NCBI RefSeq assembly: GCF_006088715.1
Contig: NZ_CP030771.1
Location: 1,488,001 to 1,552,000, forward strand
Direction: 5' to 3'
Origin: Streptomyces sp. YIM 121038
GTDB taxonomy: Bacteria; Actinomycetota; Actinomycetes; Streptomycetales; Streptomycetaceae
DNA length: 64,000 nt
The position numbers were made by a program, and so were the translations under genes. Of the stretch, positions 22,746-35,516 are shown piece by piece. Under the pieces are notes generated by a model, which had not been told where the DNA came from, did no database searches, and saw only the letters and a program-made list of their open reading frames with translations. Position 1 is the stretch's first letter. Each line of letters begins with the position of its first letter.

Positions 22746-25700
22746 TCAGAACGTGTCGTCGTGCGGCCCGGCCTCCAGTTCGTCGACCTCGTCCTGGCCC
22801 AGGTCGACGAGCGGGAAGTCGGAGGACGTGTGGCCGCCCGCCGCGGGGTCCGCGGTGTGGACGGCCAGGGCGGTGAGCTGGTCGAGCCAGGCCCGGCCGA
22901 TGCCGTCGGCGGCCGTGTCGTCGAGGAGGCCGCCGGGCCGGCTCAGGGTGAGGGTCAGCTCCGGCCCTTCGGGGGTGTCGCGGACGACGGCGCGCGCGTC
23001 CAGGGCGTGCCGGGCGGGCATCCCGGGGGGAGCCGAGCCGCCGAGCGCCGTCCGCCCGGCGGCGGCCCAGGGGGCGACGACCCCCCGCGTGCCGCCGTCC
23101 GCCGCGAACCGGCCCAAGTAGGTGAAGCCGATCTGGGGGTGCGGCAGGGCGGCGAGAGTGGGTGCCGTGTCGGGGTTGAGGTGGCGCAGGAGGCCGTGGC
23201 CGAGCCCGTCGCCCGGCACGGCGCGGACCTGCTCCTTGACGGTCTTGAGGAGCAGGCCCGTCGCCGGGCCTCCGGCGCGGGCCTCGGCGACGTCGAGCGC
23301 GGACAGGTCGAGGCGGACCGGGTGCGTGCTGGTGAACCAGCCGACGGTGCGGGTGGGTTCGGTGCCGTCGAGGGGTTCGCGTCCGTGCCTCTCCACGTCG
23401 ACGACGAGCCCGCCCGCGGCCTCCGGACGGTGGTGCGCGACCGCGCCCGCGAGGCCCGCGAGCAGCACCTCGTCCACCCCGCAGTGGAAGGCGGCCGGGG
23501 CCGCGCCCACCAGGGTGCGCGCCTGCTCCGGCGGCACCGTCCAGGTCCGGTGGACCAGGGTCGCCACGGTGTCGCGCGCCGGGTCGAGGGCCCGGTCGCC
23601 GAGTGGCGGCGCCCCGGCGCCGAGCACGGTGGTCCACGCGTCCAGCTCGGCGACGCGGTGGTCCTGGTGTGCCTGCTCGACGAGGAATCGAGCCCAGCTC
23701 TGGAAAGAACGTTCTACCGTCTCCACTTGAGGTTCCCGTACGGAGGCGACGGCCTCGCAGGCGGCGTGGAGGTCCGGCTGGAGGAGGCGCCAGGACACGC
23801 CGTCGACCACCAAGTGGTGGGCAACAAGAGCGAGTCGGCCCACCAGGTCCGGCCCCGCGTCCACCCACACCGCCTGGACCATCACACCCGCCGCCGGGTC
23901 CAGACGCCCCACCGCCTCCCGGGCCGCCCCATCCGCGATCTCGTCCAGGTCGCCGCCCGTCCCGTCCACGCGGGTGACCAGAGCGGTCGCGTCCACCGAA
24001 CCCGCCTCCGGCACGACCAGGGTGAAGTCCTCGGCCACCCGCGCCCGCAGCATGTCGTGCGTGTCCAGGACGACATCGAGACCGGCCGCCAGGACATCGA
24101 GACCAAGGCCCGGCGGGGCACCCACCACCGTCCACTGCGCCAGCCCCGGGTCCGCCGCCCAGCGCCCCAACTCCCGCATCACCGGCGTCCAAGGCACCTC
24201 GCCCACGCCGTCGTCGGCCACCTGGGCCCGTTCGGCCGTGCGGGCGGCCAGGGCGGCGAGTCCGGCCGGGGTCTCGTACTCGAAGACGTCCTGGGAGGTG
24301 AAGTCGAGCCGCAGGCGGCGGGCGCGGGCGGCGAGTTGCATCGACATGATGGAGTCGCCGCCCAGCTCGAAGAAGCTGTCCTCGACGCCGACGCGGTCAA
24401 GCCCCAGGACCTCGGCGAACAGCCCGCACATGACCTCTTCGGCCTCCGTGCCCGGTTCGCGTTCGGTGACCCGGCCCGCGAAGTCCGGCGAGGGCAGCGC
24501 CGCACGGTCCACCTTGCCGTTCCGCGTCACCGGCAGGGCGTCCAGGACCAGCACCGCGGCAGGGACCATGTAGTCGGGGAGGACCTTCGCCACGTACTCC
24601 CGGGCCGAAGCGCCGTCCAGGGACTGCCCGTCGGCGACGACATAGCCGATCAGGCGGCGCTCGCCCGGTCCCGTCTCCGGAGCCGTGACCACGGCCTGGG
24701 CCACGGCGGGGTGCGCCGCGAGGGCCGACTCCACGTCGCCCGGCTCCACCCGGAACCCGCGGATCTTGACCTGCGCGTCCGCGCGCCCCACGAAGACCAG
24801 GGTGCCGTCGGCGGTCCAGCGGACCAGGTCCCCGGTGCGGTACATGCGCCCGCCCGGCACGTAGGGGCAGGCCACGAACCGCTCCGCCGTGAGCGCGGGC
24901 TGCCCCCAGTAGCCCTGGGCGAGTCCCTCACCCGCCACGTACAGCTCGCCCGCCACACCCGGCGGCACCGGCAGCAGGAACGCGTCGAGGACGTACGCCT
25001 GCCGGCAGGGCAGGGGGCGGCCGATGGGCAGGACGGGCCCGACCGGCTCGCCCGGTCGCCAGGACCGCCAGGTGGCGCACAGGGTCGTCTCCGTCGGGCC
25101 GTACAGATGGCGCACGGCCAGGCCGGGGCAGGCCTCGCGGACCCGGGCCACGGACGCGGCGGGCACCACGTCACCGCCGGTGAGGACCTCGCGCAGGCCG
25201 GTGAAACAGTCGGGCGCCTCACCCGCGAGGACCCGGAAGGACCCGGCCGTCAGATGCAGGGCCGTGACCCCGGCGGCCGCGCAGGCACGGACGCGTGCGG
25301 CGTCCACGGGGCCCGGTGCGGCGACGACCACGCGGCCGCCGGACACCAGGGGCACCCAGATCTCGTACAGCGACACGTCGAAGGCGTGCGGCGCGTGCAT
25401 CAGGACCGCGTCGTCCGGGCCGATCCGCCAGCGCCGCTCGGCGATGAGGGCCGCCGCGCTGCCGTGCGGGACGGCCACGCCCTTGGGCACGCCCGTCGAG
25501 CCGGACGTGTACATCAGGTACGCCGCGTCGGCGGCGCCCGGCCGGGTGCGCGGGCCGTCCTCGTACGCGGCCACCTCCCGCGCGGTGCCGGGCTCGTCGA
25601 GGGCCACGACGCGCGCCCCGGTCTCCGGTAGCGCGCCGCGCGTCGCCCGGGTGCAGAGCACCGCCCGGGGCGCGCAGTCCACGAGGACCCGTGCCACGCG

Positions 25701-27428
25701 CTCCACCGGCGTCGACGTGTCCACCGGCACATAGGCAGCGCCCGTGCGCCAGACGGCGAGGAGGGCGACCACGACGTCGGCGGACCGCTCCATCAGCACG
25801 GCCACGCGGTCGCCCCGGCGCACCCCGCCGTCGGCGAGGTACGCGGCGAGACGGCCGGAGTCGCGCCACAGCCGTCCGTACGTCAGGGTCCGTTCGCCGT
25901 CGACGACGGCCGGGGCCTGCGGTGTCCCGGCGGCCCGTTGCGCGATCAGCTCGGGCACGAGCGCGTCCGGCGTCTCGCCCTCCGTGGCGCCCCAGCCCTC
26001 CAGGACGAGGCCGCGCTCGGGTCCGGTGAGGACGCCGACGCGGCCCACCGGCACGGACGGGTCGGCGGCGATCTGTTCCAGGACGCGCGCGACGACACCG
26101 GTCAGGCCCTCGCCGACGTCCGGGTCGACCGGGCCGGGCTGGTGGGTGACGTCGACGCGGACGCGGTCGCCGGGGACCACGCCGACGGACAGGGGGTAGT
26201 GGGTGGCCTGGCGGGACTCCGCCACGGTGAGGGCCGGGGCGTCGGGGCGGGGCGCGTCGCCGGTGACGCGGGGGTAGTTCTCGTGGACGAGGAGGGTGTC
26301 GAAGGCCGCGCCGGGCCCGGCGGCCGCCTGGATGTCGGCGAGCCCCAGATGCTGATGGGCCATCAAGGCGGTCTGGCGTTCCTGGAGTTCGGTGAGCATG
26401 CGGGCGACCGGCAGCGTGGCGTCGAGGCGGACGCGGACCGGGAGGGTGTTGATGAACAGGCCCACCATCGACTCCGCGCCCGGCAGCTCCGGCGGCCGCC
26501 CGGCCACGGTGGCGCCGAACACCACGTCCGTGCGCCCGGCCAGGCGCGCCAGGACCAGCGCCCAGGCGCCCTGCACCACCGTGTTGAGGGTGAGGCCGTG
26601 GCTGCGGGCCAGGCCGGTGAGCGCGGCGGAGGCGGCGGCGGAGAGCCGGACGGACGCCCGGACGGGCGCGGCGTCACCGGGGGCTCCGGCCGCGGGCCCC
26701 GCGACCAGGGTGGGTTCCCCGGCCCCGGCGAGCTCCGCGCGCCACGCGGCCCGCGCGGCCTCCTTGTCCTGCCGGGCGAGCCAGGCGAGGTACTCGCGGT
26801 AGGAGGTGACCGGCGGCAGGCCCGAGGCGTCGCCCCCGGCGGCGTAGACCGTGGCGAGCTCGTCGAGGAGGACCGGCAGGGACCAGCCGTCGAGCAGGAT
26901 GTGATGGCTCGTCAGGACGAGGTGGTGGTGGCGCTCGCCGCCGCGGATCAGGAGCAGGCGCAGCAGCGGGGCCGCGGCCGGGTCGATGCGCCGGGCGCGC
27001 TCGCTCTCCGTGAGGCGGTCGCGTTCCGCGCGGGCGGCGGCTTCGGGCAGCGCGGAGAGGTCGGCCTCGGCCCACGGCAGCGTCACCTCCCGCATGACCA
27101 GTTGGACGGCCTCGCCGGACGCGCGGCGGTGGAAGCTCGTCCGCAGGACCGCGTGCCGGGACAGGAGGGCCTGCCAGGAGGACCGCAGCCGGGCCGCGTC
27201 CAGCGGGCCGTCGACGGACAGGACGGACTGGACGGTGTACACGTCGGGGCCCTGGCCGTCGAAGTCCGCGTGGAACAGCAGGCCTTCCTGGAGCGGGGAG
27301 AGCGGCCAGACCTCCGCGAGGGCGGACCCCTGGGCCGCGGGTCCCCCGGCGGCGGCCCCCCGGGCGGCGGACCCCTGGGGTCCGGACCCTTCGGCGGTGG
27401 ATTCCTGACCGGCGGTGGGAGCCTTCAC
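22746..27428 (-). CDS. NRPS module 3, C-A-T-E
   Basis: 1560-residue single module: C3 39-490 (HHILLDG), A3 490-1000 (pocket D-V-Y-H-L-G-L-L-C, Hpg-like), T3 Ser near 1026 (LGGDS), E3 1076-1530 (HHLVVDG, but ERHGRE where the other E domains have EGHGRE). The first 38 residues are Gly/Ala/Ser/Pro-rich and may be a linker. Start: GTG at 27428, overlapping the upstream stop as GTGA, with AAGGAGGA nine bases before it, so translation is coupled to the first NRPS gene. Expected role: condense residue 3 (Hpg) onto the dipeptide. A stand-alone third module is the same split as in teicoplanin- and complestatin-type assembly lines. Confidence 0.95.
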   Translation of the reverse strand: MKAPTAGQESTAEGSGPQGSAARGAAAGGPAAQGSALAEVWPLSPLQEGLLFHADFDGQGPDVYTVQSVLSVDGPLDAARLRSSWQALLSRHAVLRTSFHRRASGEAVQLVMREVTLPWAEADLSALPEAAARAERDRLTESERARRIDPAAAPLLRLLLIRGGERHHHLVLTSHHILLDGWSLPVLLDELATVYAAGGDASGLPPVTSYREYLAWLARQDKEAARAAWRAELAGAGEPTLVAGPAAGAPGDAAPVRASVRLSAAASAALTGLARSHGLTLNTVVQGAWALVLARLAGRTDVVFGATVAGRPPELPGAESMVGLFINTLPVRVRLDATLPVARMLTELQERQTALMAHQHLGLADIQAAAGPGAAFDTLLVHENYPRVTGDAPRPDAPALTVAESRQATHYPLSVGVVPGDRVRVDVTHQPGPVDPDVGEGLTGVVARVLEQIAADPSVPVGRVGVLTGPERGLVLEGWGATEGETPDALVPELIAQRAAGTPQAPAVVDGERTLTYGRLWRDSGRLAAYLADGGVRRGDRVAVLMERSADVVVALLAVWRTGAAYVPVDTSTPVERVARVLVDCAPRAVLCTRATRGALPETGARVVALDEPGTAREVAAYEDGPRTRPGAADAAYLMYTSGSTGVPKGVAVPHGSAAALIAERRWRIGPDDAVLMHAPHAFDVSLYEIWVPLVSGGRVVVAAPGPVDAARVRACAAAGVTALHLTAGSFRVLAGEAPDCFTGLREVLTGGDVVPAASVARVREACPGLAVRHLYGPTETTLCATWRSWRPGEPVGPVLPIGRPLPCRQAYVLDAFLLPVPPGVAGELYVAGEGLAQGYWGQPALTAERFVACPYVPGGRMYRTGDLVRWTADGTLVFVGRADAQVKIRGFRVEPGDVESALAAHPAVAQAVVTAPETGPGERRLIGYVVADGQSLDGASAREYVAKVLPDYMVPAAVLVLDALPVTRNGKVDRAALPSPDFAGRVTEREPGTEAEEVMCGLFAEVLGLDRVGVEDSFFELGGDSIMSMQLAARARRLRLDFTSQDVFEYETPAGLAALAARTAERAQVADDGVGEVPWTPVMRELGRWAADPGLAQWTVVGAPPGLGLDVLAAGLDVVLDTHDMLRARVAEDFTLVVPEAGSVDATALVTRVDGTGGDLDEIADGAAREAVGRLDPAAGVMVQAVWVDAGPDLVGRLALVAHHLVVDGVSWRLLQPDLHAACEAVASVREPQVETVERSFQSWARFLVEQAHQDHRVAELDAWTTVLGAGAPPLGDRALDPARDTVATLVHRTWTVPPEQARTLVGAAPAAFHCGVDEVLLAGLAGAVAHHRPEAAGGLVVDVERHGREPLDGTEPTRTVGWFTSTHPVRLDLSALDVAEARAGGPATGLLLKTVKEQVRAVPGDGLGHGLLRHLNPDTAPTLAALPHPQIGFTYLGRFAADGGTRGVVAPWAAAGRTALGGSAPPGMPARHALDARAVVRDTPEGPELTLTLSRPGGLLDDTAADGIGRAWLDQLTALAVHTADPAAGGHTSSDFPLVDLGQDEVDELEAGPHDDTF
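23771..24213 (-). repeat. E3 segment near-identical to E4 (19156-19598)
   Basis: Partner of the module-4 segment. The converted tract ends just inside the linker between T and E domains. Confidence 0.85.
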
Positions 27429-30400
27429 AACGACCGTCCTCCTTCGAGTCCCTCAAGTCCTTCGCGTCCTGCGAGCCGTGCGGTGCGGGGGTCCGGCGGG
27501 CCCGGCGGCGGCCCCGGTGGGTGCGGTGGCCCGGCGAGCTGGGCGGCGATCGCCTCGAACTCCTCGACCTCGTCCTGTGCGAGGTCGAGGAGCGGGAAGT
27601 CGGAGGGGGTGTGCCCGCCCGCCGTCGGGTCCGCGGTGTGGGCGGCGAGGGCCGCGAGCAGGTCGAGCCACGTCCGCCCGAGGCGCTCCGCGTCCGCGGC
27701 GGCCAGGACGGCGGAGGGCCAGCCGAGCGTGAGCGTCAGCTCGGCGCCGCCGGGCGTGTCCCGCAGGGCGGCGGCGGCCTCGACGACGTGGGCCGCGGGC
27801 AGGTCGGGGGCCGCCGAACCGCCGATCGCCGTGTCCCCGGCGAGGTCCCAGGGGGCGACGGGCCCGCCGGGCGTGCCCGTCGCGAAGCGGCCCAGGTAGT
27901 TGAAGCCGATCTGCGGCCGGGGCAGGGCGGCGAGGATGGGCCCGGTCTCCCGGCCGAGGTGGCGCAGCAGGCCGTAGCCGAGGCCGTCGCCCGGCACCGC
28001 GCGGGCCTGCTCCTTGACCGTCTTCACCAGCGCGCCGACGGCGGGCCCCGCGGCGAGGGCGTCGTGGAGGTCGACTCCGGTGAGGTCGACGCGGACCGGG
28101 TGGACGCTGGTGAACCAGCCCACCGTGCGCAGCAGGTCGGCGCCGCCCACGGGCTGGCGGCCGTGGCCCTCGATGTCGATGAGGACGGTGCCCGCGGGGC
28201 TGTCGTCGTCGCGGCGGGTGCGGGCCACGGCGCCCGCCAGGGTGGCGAGGAGCACCTCGTGCACGCCGCAGTGGAACAGCGCCGGAGCCTTGGTGACCAG
28301 CGTGCGGGTGTGCCGCGCGGGCACCGTCCACGTGGTGCGGCGCGCCGTGGCCGCGGTGTCCCTGCGCGGGTCGAGGGCCCGGCGGCCGAGAGGCGGCTCG
28401 GCGTGGGCCACCACGGCGGCCCAGCCTTCGAGTTCGGCGGTGCGCTCCGGCTCGCTGGCCTGCCCCGCCAGCAGGCTGGCCCAGCGGCGGAAGGACGTAC
28501 CGGCGGGTTCCAGGGACGGCTCGTGGCCCGCGGCCGCGCTCTCGCAGGCGGACCGCAGGTCGGGGACGAGGACGCGCCAGGAGACGCCGTCCACCGCCAA
28601 GTGGTGCACGGCGAGGGCGAGTCGGCCCACGCGGCCCGGCCCGGCGTCCAGCCACACGGCCTGGAGCATGACGCCGCGGGCCGGGTCGAGGCGCCCCACC
28701 GCGTCGCGGGCGGCGTCGCGCGCCGCCGTGTCGAGGCGGCCGTCGGCCACGTCGGTCGCGTCCACCGCGGTGACGAGGTCCGCGGCGGACACCGCCCCCT
28801 TGTCCCGGACGACGAGGCGCGGTTCGGGGCCCGGCCCGACGGTGTGGGCGCGGAGCATGTCGTGGGTGTCGAGCAGGGCGCGCACGCCCGCGACGAGCGT
28901 GTCCGCGCCGAGCCCCGCCGGGGCGCCGACGAGGACCCACTGGGCGAACGCGCCGCCGGTCACCCGCTGCCCCAGGGCCCGCATGACGGGCGTCCACGGT
29001 ACGTCGCCGACCCCGATGTCCCAGGCGGGCTCCGCGCCGGTGCCGAGCCGGGCGACGCGGGCGAGGTCCGCCGCCGTCGGCCGCTCGAAGACGTCCTGCG
29101 AGGTGAACGCGACCCCGGCCGCGCGGGCCCGGCTGACCAGCTGCATCGAGGTGATGGAGTCGCCGCCGAGGCGGAAGAAGTGGTCGTCGGCGCCGACCCG
29201 GTCCAGGCCGAGGACCTCGGCGATCAGGGCGCAGAGGGTCTCCTCGGCCGCGGTCGCCGGGGCCCGGCCCGCGACGCGCCCGGCGAAGTCGGGCACGGGC
29301 AGGGCCGCCCGGTCCACCTTGCCGTTGGGGGTCACCGGCAGCGCGTCCAGGGCGAGCACGGCGGCGGGCACCATGTGGGCGGGCAGCACCTCGGCGGCGT
29401 GCGCGCGCACCGCCTCGCCGTCCAGGCCCCGGCCCCGGTCGGGGTCGGCCGTGACGTAGCCGACGAGGCGCCGCTCCCGGGGCCCGTGCGCGGTCAGGCC
29501 CACCACCGCGCGGCCGACGCCGGGGTGCGCGGCGAGGGCCGCCTCGATCTCGCCGAGCTCCACGCGGAAGCCGCGCACCTTCACCTGGGCGTCGGCGCGG
29601 CCCTCGTACACCAGGTGTCCCGCGGGGGTGCGGCGGACCAGGTCGCCGGTGCGGTACATCCGGGCGCCGGGGGCGAACGGGCAGGCCACGAACCGCTCGG
29701 CGGTCAGGCGGGCGCGGCGCAGATAGCCGCGCGCGAGCCCGGCGCCCGCGACGTACAGCTCGCCCACGGTGCCGGGGCCCACCGGCTGGAGGAAGCAGTC
29801 GAGGACGTACGCGGCCGTGTTGGCGACGGGGCGGCCCGTCGTCGGCGGGTCGTCGGCGCGCAGCGGGCGGCTGACCGTGGAGGTGACGGCGGCTTCGGTG
29901 ACGCCGTACTCGCTGTGGACGTCGCGGCCGCGCGCCGTCCACCTGCGGCGTACGCCGTCGGGCGCGGACTCGCCGCCGATGATGAGGACCCGCAGGTCCG
30001 GCAGGTGGCCCGGGGGCAGTTGGGCGAGCAGCGTGGGGGTCATGGCGACGTGCGTGACGCGGCTCGCGCGCAGCAGCCGGACGAGTTCCTCGCCGGTCGC
30101 GTGGCGCCGTGCGGGCGGGGCGAGGACGAGGCGGCCGCCCGCGCACAGGGCGGGCCAGATGTCCGCGATCGACACGTCGAAGCTGGGCGAGACGAGTTGC
30201 AGGACGCGGCTCGTCCCGTCCATGGCGTAGCGGCGCGTGTGGTCGGCGACGAGGTTGCGCAGCGCGCCGTGCGGCACGACGACGCCCTTGGGGGTGCCGG
30301 TGGAGCCCGACGTGTAGATCGTGTACGCCGCGTTGGCCGCCGCCAGGGCGGGGCGCTCCGCGCCGGTGAGGGGGCCGGGGGCGTGCGCGGCGACGGCGAG

Positions 30401-33400
30401 GACGGTCGCCGGGTCGTCCAGGACGACGACGTGGCCCCGGTAGCCGTCCGGCACGACCGCGCGCGTGGCGCGGGTGCACAGCAGGACCGGCGGGGCGACG
30501 TCGTCCAGGACGAGGCGGACGCGCGCGGGCGGGTGGCCGGGGTCGACCGGTACGTAGACGCCGCCCGCGAGGGACACGGCGAGGAGCGCCACGATCAGCT
30601 CGACGGAGCGGTCGGCGCACACGGCGACCGGCGTCTCCACGCCGACGCCGCGCCGCTTCAGGTGGCGGGCGAGGCGGGTCGCGCGCGCGGACAGCTCCTC
30701 GTAGCGCACGGTTCCGCGGCCGGACTCGACGGCCACGGCCGCCGGGGTCGCGGCGGCCCGCAGCGTGAAGGCGTCGGGGGCGAGCAGATCGGCGCGCGGG
30801 TCGGTCGTGGCCGACGCCAGGGCCTGCTCCACGGCCAGGGAGCGCTCCGCGGGGCCGAGGACGCCGACGCGCCCCACCGGCAGGCCGGGGTCCGCGGTGA
30901 ACTGTTCCAGGACGCGGGTCAGCCAGCGCACCAGTTCCTCGACGCGGGCGTGCGGCACGGCGTCCGGGCGGCCCACGAGGTGGCCGCGCAGCCTGCGGTC
31001 GGGCACCACGATCAGCGCGAGCGGGTAGTGGCCGCGGTCCTGCGGCTCGCCGACGGGCCGCATCCTCAGGGCGGGCCCGGCGGGGTGCTCGGGCCCGGCG
31101 GGGTGATCGGGCTCGGCGGGGTGATCGGGCTCGGCAAGGTGCTCGGGCAGGTTCTCGAAGACCACGAGGGTGTCGAAGACCGCGCCGTCGCCCGCGGCCC
31201 TGCGGATCTCCTGAAGTCCCGTGTGCTGGTGGGGCATGAGCGCCACGTGCCGCTCCCGCAGCGCGGCCAGCAGACCGGCGACCGAGGTCCCGGGCGTGAG
31301 CCGTACACGCACGGGCAGGGTGTTGATGAACGGGCCGACGGACGACTCGACGCCCGGCAGATCGGCGTGGCGGCCCGCGACGGTCGTGCCGAACACCACG
31401 TCGGCGCGGCCCACGAGCCGGGCCAGGACCAGCGCCCAGGCGCCCTGCACGACCGTGTTGACGGTGACGCCGTGGGTGCGGGCCAACACGCCCACGGCGT
31501 GCGTGAGTTCGTCGGTCAGCTCGAAGGTGACCGGGCGGGGCACGACCGGCGTCCGCACCGACTCCTCGGGCACCACGAGGGTGGGTCCTTCGGCGTCCGC
31601 GAGCTCCGCGCGCCAGGCGCGGCGCGCCGCCTCGCCGTCCTGCCGGGCCAGCCACGCCAGATGGGCGCGGTACGGGACCGGGGCGGGCAGGGCCGAGCCG
31701 TCGCCCGCGGCGGCGTACACCGCGGCGAGCTCCCTGAAGACGACCGTCATGGACCAGCCGTCGACGAGGGTGTGGTGGCTGGTGATGACCTGCTGGTGGC
31801 GGTCCGGGCCGAGCCTGATCAGGAGCAGCCGCAGCAGCGGGGGCGAGGCGAGGTCGAAGCGCGCGGACCTCTCCGCCTCGGCGAGGCGGGCGGCCTCGGC
31901 CGACGCCGCCTCCTCGGCGAGCCCCGACAGATCGCTCTCGCGCCAGGGCAGCGGTACGTCACCGGCGATGACCTGCACCGGCTGGCCGGACGCGCGCTGG
32001 TGGAAGCCGGCGCGCAGCACGGCGTGCCGGTCCAGGAGCGTGCGCCAGGACGCGCGCAGGCGGGCCACGTCCAGCGGCCCGTCGAGGGCGAGGACGCGCT
32101 GACTCGCGTACACGTCCGGGCCCGCGTCGTCGGCGGCGAAGGTGGTGTGGAAGAGCATGCCTTCCTGGAGCGGTGACAGCGGCCAGACGTCGGTGAGGCC
32201 GGGCAACCGGGTGCGCAGCCGGGCCAGTTCGCCGGGGGTGAGGTCGGCGAGGAGGGGCGCGGCGGGCTCGGAGCCTTCGGCGGCCTCGGGGGCCTCGGGG
32301 GCCTCGGCGGCCGCTCCGCCGGGGCGCGTGTCGCGTGCCGTGCCCCCGGCGCCTGCCTCGAAGCGCGCCACGGCCGCGAGCCCCGCCGGCGTGTCGTGCT
32401 CGAAGACGTCCTGGGCGCCGCACCGCACCCCGGCGCGCCGGGCCTGCGCGGCCAGTTGCATCGCCATGATGGAGTCGCCGCCGAGGCCGAAGAAGCTGTC
32501 GTCGGCGCCGACCCGCTCCAGGCGCAGCACGGCGGCGAACAGGTCGCACAGGATCGCCTCGACGGCGTTGCGGGGCGCGCGCCCGGTGACCTTCGCGGCG
32601 AAGTCGGGGGCGGGCAGCGCCGCCCGGTCCACCTTGCCGTTCGGGGTCACCGGCAGCGCGTCCAGGGCGAGGACGGCCGCCGGGACCATGTGGTCGGGCA
32701 GCAGCGAGGCGACGTGGGCGCGCAGGGCGTCGGGGTCGATCACCCCGCGGCCGCCGCCCCCGCCGTCTCCGCCCCCGCCGCCCAGGCCGTCGCCTCCGCC
32801 CCCGCTCCTGGCGTCGCCCGCCACGACGTACGCGATGAGGCGGCGCTCCCCGGGCGTGTCCTCGGGGGCCGTGACGACCGCCTGCGTCACCGCCGGGTGC
32901 GCGGCGAGCGCGGCCTCGACCTCGGCCGGCTCGACGCGGAACCCGCGGATCTTGACCTGGCCGTCCGCCCGGCCGACGAAGACCAGCGCGCCGTCGTCCC
33001 GCGCGCGGACCAGGTCCCCGGTGCGGTACATGCGCGCGCCGGGCTCGAACGGGCAGGCCACGAACCGCTCCGCCGTCATCGCGGGCTGCCCCCAGTAGCC
33101 ACGCGCGAGACCGGCCCCGGCCAGGTACAACTCCCCCACGAGGCCCGGCTCCAGGGGCCGCAGGGCCGCGTCGAGGACGAAGGCGCGCCGCTCGGGCAGG
33201 GCCCGGCCGACGGGCAGCACCGGGCCCACGCCCTCGCCCGGCCGCACGTGGTGCCAGGTGGCGCACAGGGTCGTCTCCGTCGGCCCGTACATGTGCCGGA
33301 CCGTCACGTCCGGGCAGGCCCGGCGCAGCCGCTCGACGGCCGCGGCGGGCACCACGTCGCCGCCGGTGAGGACCTCCCGCAGACCGGTGAGGCAGTCCGG

Positions 33401-35482
33401 CGCCTGACCGGCCAGGACGCGGAACGTACCGGCGGTCAGGTGCGCCGCGGTGACGCCCCGGGCCACGTACCGGCGCAGGGCCTCGGCGTCGACGGGCCCC
33501 GGCCCGGCGACGACCACGCGGCCGCCGGACACCAGCGGCACCCACATCTCGTACAGCGAGGCGTCGAAGGCGTGCGGCGCGTGCATCAGGACCGCGTCGT
33601 CCGGGCCGACGCCCCAGCCGGGCTCGGCGACGAGCGCGGCCACGGCGCGGTGGGGCACCGCCACGCCCTTGGGCACGCCCGTCGAGCCGGAGGTGTACAT
33701 CACGTACGCGACGTCGTCGGCGCGCGCCTCGTCCGCGAGGCCGCCCCCGGCGGCCGCCGGGCCGTCGAGGAGCAGGACCCGCGCGTCGCCGTCCGGCACG
33801 GCGGCGCGCGTCGGTCCGGCGCACAGCACGGCGGACGCGGCGCTGTCGGCGAGGACGCGTGCCACGCGCTCGGCCGGGTGCCCGGCGTCCACGGGGACGT
33901 ACGCGGCCCCGGCGCGCCACACCCCGAGCAGCGCCGCCACCAGGTCCGGGGAGCGTTCGAGCACGACCGCGACCCGGTCGCCGCGGCCCACGCCCGCGCC
34001 GGTGAGCCGACGCGCCACGTCTTCGGAGCGCTGCCACAACTGTCCGTACGTCACGGCCCGTTCACCGTGTACGAGGGCCACCGCGCCGGGGCGGCGGGCC
34101 GCCTGGCGGCCGATGAGGTCCGGCACCGGGCGGGGGCGCACGGGCTCCCGTCCGCGCCGGGCGGGGGCGGGCGCCAGGTCGACGCGGCCGGTCGGCACGG
34201 CCGGGTCGGCGACGAGGCGCTCCAGGAAGCGCAGCAGGGACCGGTGGCCCGCCCGCGCCCAGTCCTGGTCGTAGCGCGTGGCGTCGGCCTCCAGGGAGAG
34301 GGCCAGGCCCTGGTCGTCGGACCAGCCGCTGACCACGACGCTCAGCTCCTCGACGCGGCGGTGGGACAGGTCGCGGGCGATGCCGCGGCAGGGGCCGAAG
34401 CGGAGGTTCTCGCCGAGGGGCAGGACGTTGACGAACGGCCCGAAGTGCCAGCGGCCGCCGCTCGGCCAGGCGAGTTCGCGGCGCAGCCGTTCGCCCCGGT
34501 ACCGCTGGTGGCGCAGCAGGCCCGTGGCCTCGCGGGCCGCCTCGCGGGCCAGCTCCGTGAGGCTCATGCCGGGTGCCGCGGGTATCCGGAACGGCAGGAC
34601 GTTGGCCGTCGTGCACGGGGTACGCCGTTCCTGGGCGGTCAGGCGTCCGGCGACGGGCAGGCTGAGGACGGCCTCGTCGGCGCCCGTCAGACGGCAGCCG
34701 AACGCGCCGACGGCGGCGACCACGAGCCGGGGCCAGCTCACCCCGGCGGCGGCCGCGGCGGCGCGCAGCGCCCGTACGGCGGGCGGCGGCAGGTGGCCGG
34801 TGGCGCGCGCGGCGGTGCCGGGGGCGGCGGCCCCGTGGCCGGGCACCGCCGTGAGCGGCGGCCGGTCGGCGAAGCGGTCGTGCCAGTAGGCGCGGTCGCG
34901 GAGGTGGTCGGCGGAGGCGCGGTAGGCGTCCTGCTGCCGCAGCAGTTCGCGCAGCGGGGCGTGGCCCGGGGGCGGCGCGGCGCGGCCGTCCAGCGCCGCC
35001 GTGTAGAGCTCGGCGACGCGCCGCGCCATGAGGGAGCAGCCGAAGCCGTCCATCAGGAGGTGGTCGTAGCGCTGGTACCACAGGTGGCGGTCGGGGCCGA
35101 GGGTGAGCAGCGCGTAGCCGAACAGGCCGTTCGCGCCGTGTGCCGCCATGGCGTGCTGCTCGGCCCGCATCCACGCCTCGGCGGTGCGCCACGGGTGGTC
35201 GGCGCCGGTCAGGTCGACGGTGGGCAGGCTCCACTCGGGCGTCGGCGCGAACCGCTGGGTCACCCGGCCGCCGGTGTCCTCGACGAAGCGGGCCCGGAGG
35301 ATCTCCGTCTCCGCCACGGCCCGGCGCAGGGCGTGCTCGAACACGCCGGTGTCGAGCGGGCCGAGGATCTCGACGTGCTGGCCGATGGTGTAGAGGCCGC
35401 GCGTGCTGTCGATGCGCTGTGCCAGCCAAATTCCCTCTTGGCTCTCGGACAGGGGCAGAGTGGAATCCGCCTGGCTGCTCAT
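27425..35482 (-). CDS. NRPS modules 1-2, C(starter)-A-T-C-A-T-E
   Basis: 2685-residue loading synthetase. Approximate domains: C1 8-440, A1 452-970 (pocket D-A-Y-H-L-G-M-L-C, Hpg-like), T1 Ser near 998, C2 1097-1540 (HHTLVDG), A2 1564-2080 (D-V-A-A-I-G-E-V-T), T2 near 2106, E2 2161-2600 (HHLAVDG, IEGHGR). A2 matches neither the Hpg nor the Tyr pockets seen elsewhere here; by position it would be Trp in a complestatin-type peptide, which I cannot confirm. C1 resembles EntF-like starter C domains ([11 protein letters not shown]) and has DHLLMDG, keeping the second, catalytic His but with Asp for the first. The ATG at 35482 follows GGGAGAGCG. First NRPS gene in the transcript, 83 bp after the exporter gene. 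Confidence 0.95.
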   Translation of the reverse strand: MSSQADSTLPLSESQEGIWLAQRIDSTRGLYTIGQHVEILGPLDTGVFEHALRRAVAETEILRARFVEDTGGRVTQRFAPTPEWSLPTVDLTGADHPWRTAEAWMRAEQHAMAAHGANGLFGYALLTLGPDRHLWYQRYDHLLMDGFGCSLMARRVAELYTAALDGRAAPPPGHAPLRELLRQQDAYRASADHLRDRAYWHDRFADRPPLTAVPGHGAAAPGTAARATGHLPPPAVRALRAAAAAAGVSWPRLVVAAVGAFGCRLTGADEAVLSLPVAGRLTAQERRTPCTTANVLPFRIPAAPGMSLTELAREAAREATGLLRHQRYRGERLRRELAWPSGGRWHFGPFVNVLPLGENLRFGPCRGIARDLSHRRVEELSVVVSGWSDDQGLALSLEADATRYDQDWARAGHRSLLRFLERLVADPAVPTGRVDLAPAPARRGREPVRPRPVPDLIGRQAARRPGAVALVHGERAVTYGQLWQRSEDVARRLTGAGVGRGDRVAVVLERSPDLVAALLGVWRAGAAYVPVDAGHPAERVARVLADSAASAVLCAGPTRAAVPDGDARVLLLDGPAAAGGGLADEARADDVAYVMYTSGSTGVPKGVAVPHRAVAALVAEPGWGVGPDDAVLMHAPHAFDASLYEMWVPLVSGGRVVVAGPGPVDAEALRRYVARGVTAAHLTAGTFRVLAGQAPDCLTGLREVLTGGDVVPAAAVERLRRACPDVTVRHMYGPTETTLCATWHHVRPGEGVGPVLPVGRALPERRAFVLDAALRPLEPGLVGELYLAGAGLARGYWGQPAMTAERFVACPFEPGARMYRTGDLVRARDDGALVFVGRADGQVKIRGFRVEPAEVEAALAAHPAVTQAVVTAPEDTPGERRLIAYVVAGDARSGGGGDGLGGGGGDGGGGGRGVIDPDALRAHVASLLPDHMVPAAVLALDALPVTPNGKVDRAALPAPDFAAKVTGRAPRNAVEAILCDLFAAVLRLERVGADDSFFGLGGDSIMAMQLAAQARRAGVRCGAQDVFEHDTPAGLAAVARFEAGAGGTARDTRPGGAAAEAPEAPEAAEGSEPAAPLLADLTPGELARLRTRLPGLTDVWPLSPLQEGMLFHTTFAADDAGPDVYASQRVLALDGPLDVARLRASWRTLLDRHAVLRAGFHQRASGQPVQVIAGDVPLPWRESDLSGLAEEAASAEAARLAEAERSARFDLASPPLLRLLLIRLGPDRHQQVITSHHTLVDGWSMTVVFRELAAVYAAAGDGSALPAPVPYRAHLAWLARQDGEAARRAWRAELADAEGPTLVVPEESVRTPVVPRPVTFELTDELTHAVGVLARTHGVTVNTVVQGAWALVLARLVGRADVVFGTTVAGRHADLPGVESSVGPFINTLPVRVRLTPGTSVAGLLAALRERHVALMPHQHTGLQEIRRAAGDGAVFDTLVVFENLPEHLAEPDHPAEPDHPAGPEHPAGPALRMRPVGEPQDRGHYPLALIVVPDRRLRGHLVGRPDAVPHARVEELVRWLTRVLEQFTADPGLPVGRVGVLGPAERSLAVEQALASATTDPRADLLAPDAFTLRAAATPAAVAVESGRGTVRYEELSARATRLARHLKRRGVGVETPVAVCADRSVELIVALLAVSLAGGVYVPVDPGHPPARVRLVLDDVAPPVLLCTRATRAVVPDGYRGHVVVLDDPATVLAVAAHAPGPLTGAERPALAAANAAYTIYTSGSTGTPKGVVVPHGALRNLVADHTRRYAMDGTSRVLQLVSPSFDVSIADIWPALCAGGRLVLAPPARRHATGEELVRLLRASRVTHVAMTPTLLAQLPPGHLPDLRVLIIGGESAPDGVRRRWTARGRDVHSEYGVTEAAVTSTVSRPLRADDPPTTGRPVANTAAYVLDCFLQPVGPGTVGELYVAGAGLARGYLRRARLTAERFVACPFAPGARMYRTGDLVRRTPAGHLVYEGRADAQVKVRGFRVELGEIEAALAAHPGVGRAVVGLTAHGPRERRLVGYVTADPDRGRGLDGEAVRAHAAEVLPAHMVPAAVLALDALPVTPNGKVDRAALPVPDFAGRVAGRAPATAAEETLCALIAEVLGLDRVGADDHFFRLGGDSITSMQLVSRARAAGVAFTSQDVFERPTAADLARVARLGTGAEPAWDIGVGDVPWTPVMRALGQRVTGGAFAQWVLVGAPAGLGADTLVAGVRALLDTHDMLRAHTVGPGPEPRLVVRDKGAVSAADLVTAVDATDVADGRLDTAARDAARDAVGRLDPARGVMLQAVWLDAGPGRVGRLALAVHHLAVDGVSWRVLVPDLRSACESAAAGHEPSLEPAGTSFRRWASLLAGQASEPERTAELEGWAAVVAHAEPPLGRRALDPRRDTAATARRTTWTVPARHTRTLVTKAPALFHCGVHEVLLATLAGAVARTRRDDDSPAGTVLIDIEGHGRQPVGGADLLRTVGWFTSVHPVRVDLTGVDLHDALAAGPAVGALVKTVKEQARAVPGDGLGYGLLRHLGRETGPILAALPRPQIGFNYLGRFATGTPGGPVAPWDLAGDTAIGGSAAPDLPAAHVVEAAAALRDTPGGAELTLTLGWPSAVLAAADAERLGRTWLDLLAALAAHTADPTAGGHTPSDFPLLDLAQDEVEEFEAIAAQLAGPPHPPGPPPGPPDPRTARLAGREGLEGLEGGRSL

Positions 35483-35516
35483 CGCTCTCCCTTCTGCTGA
35501 TGGGCGGCTGTACGGG

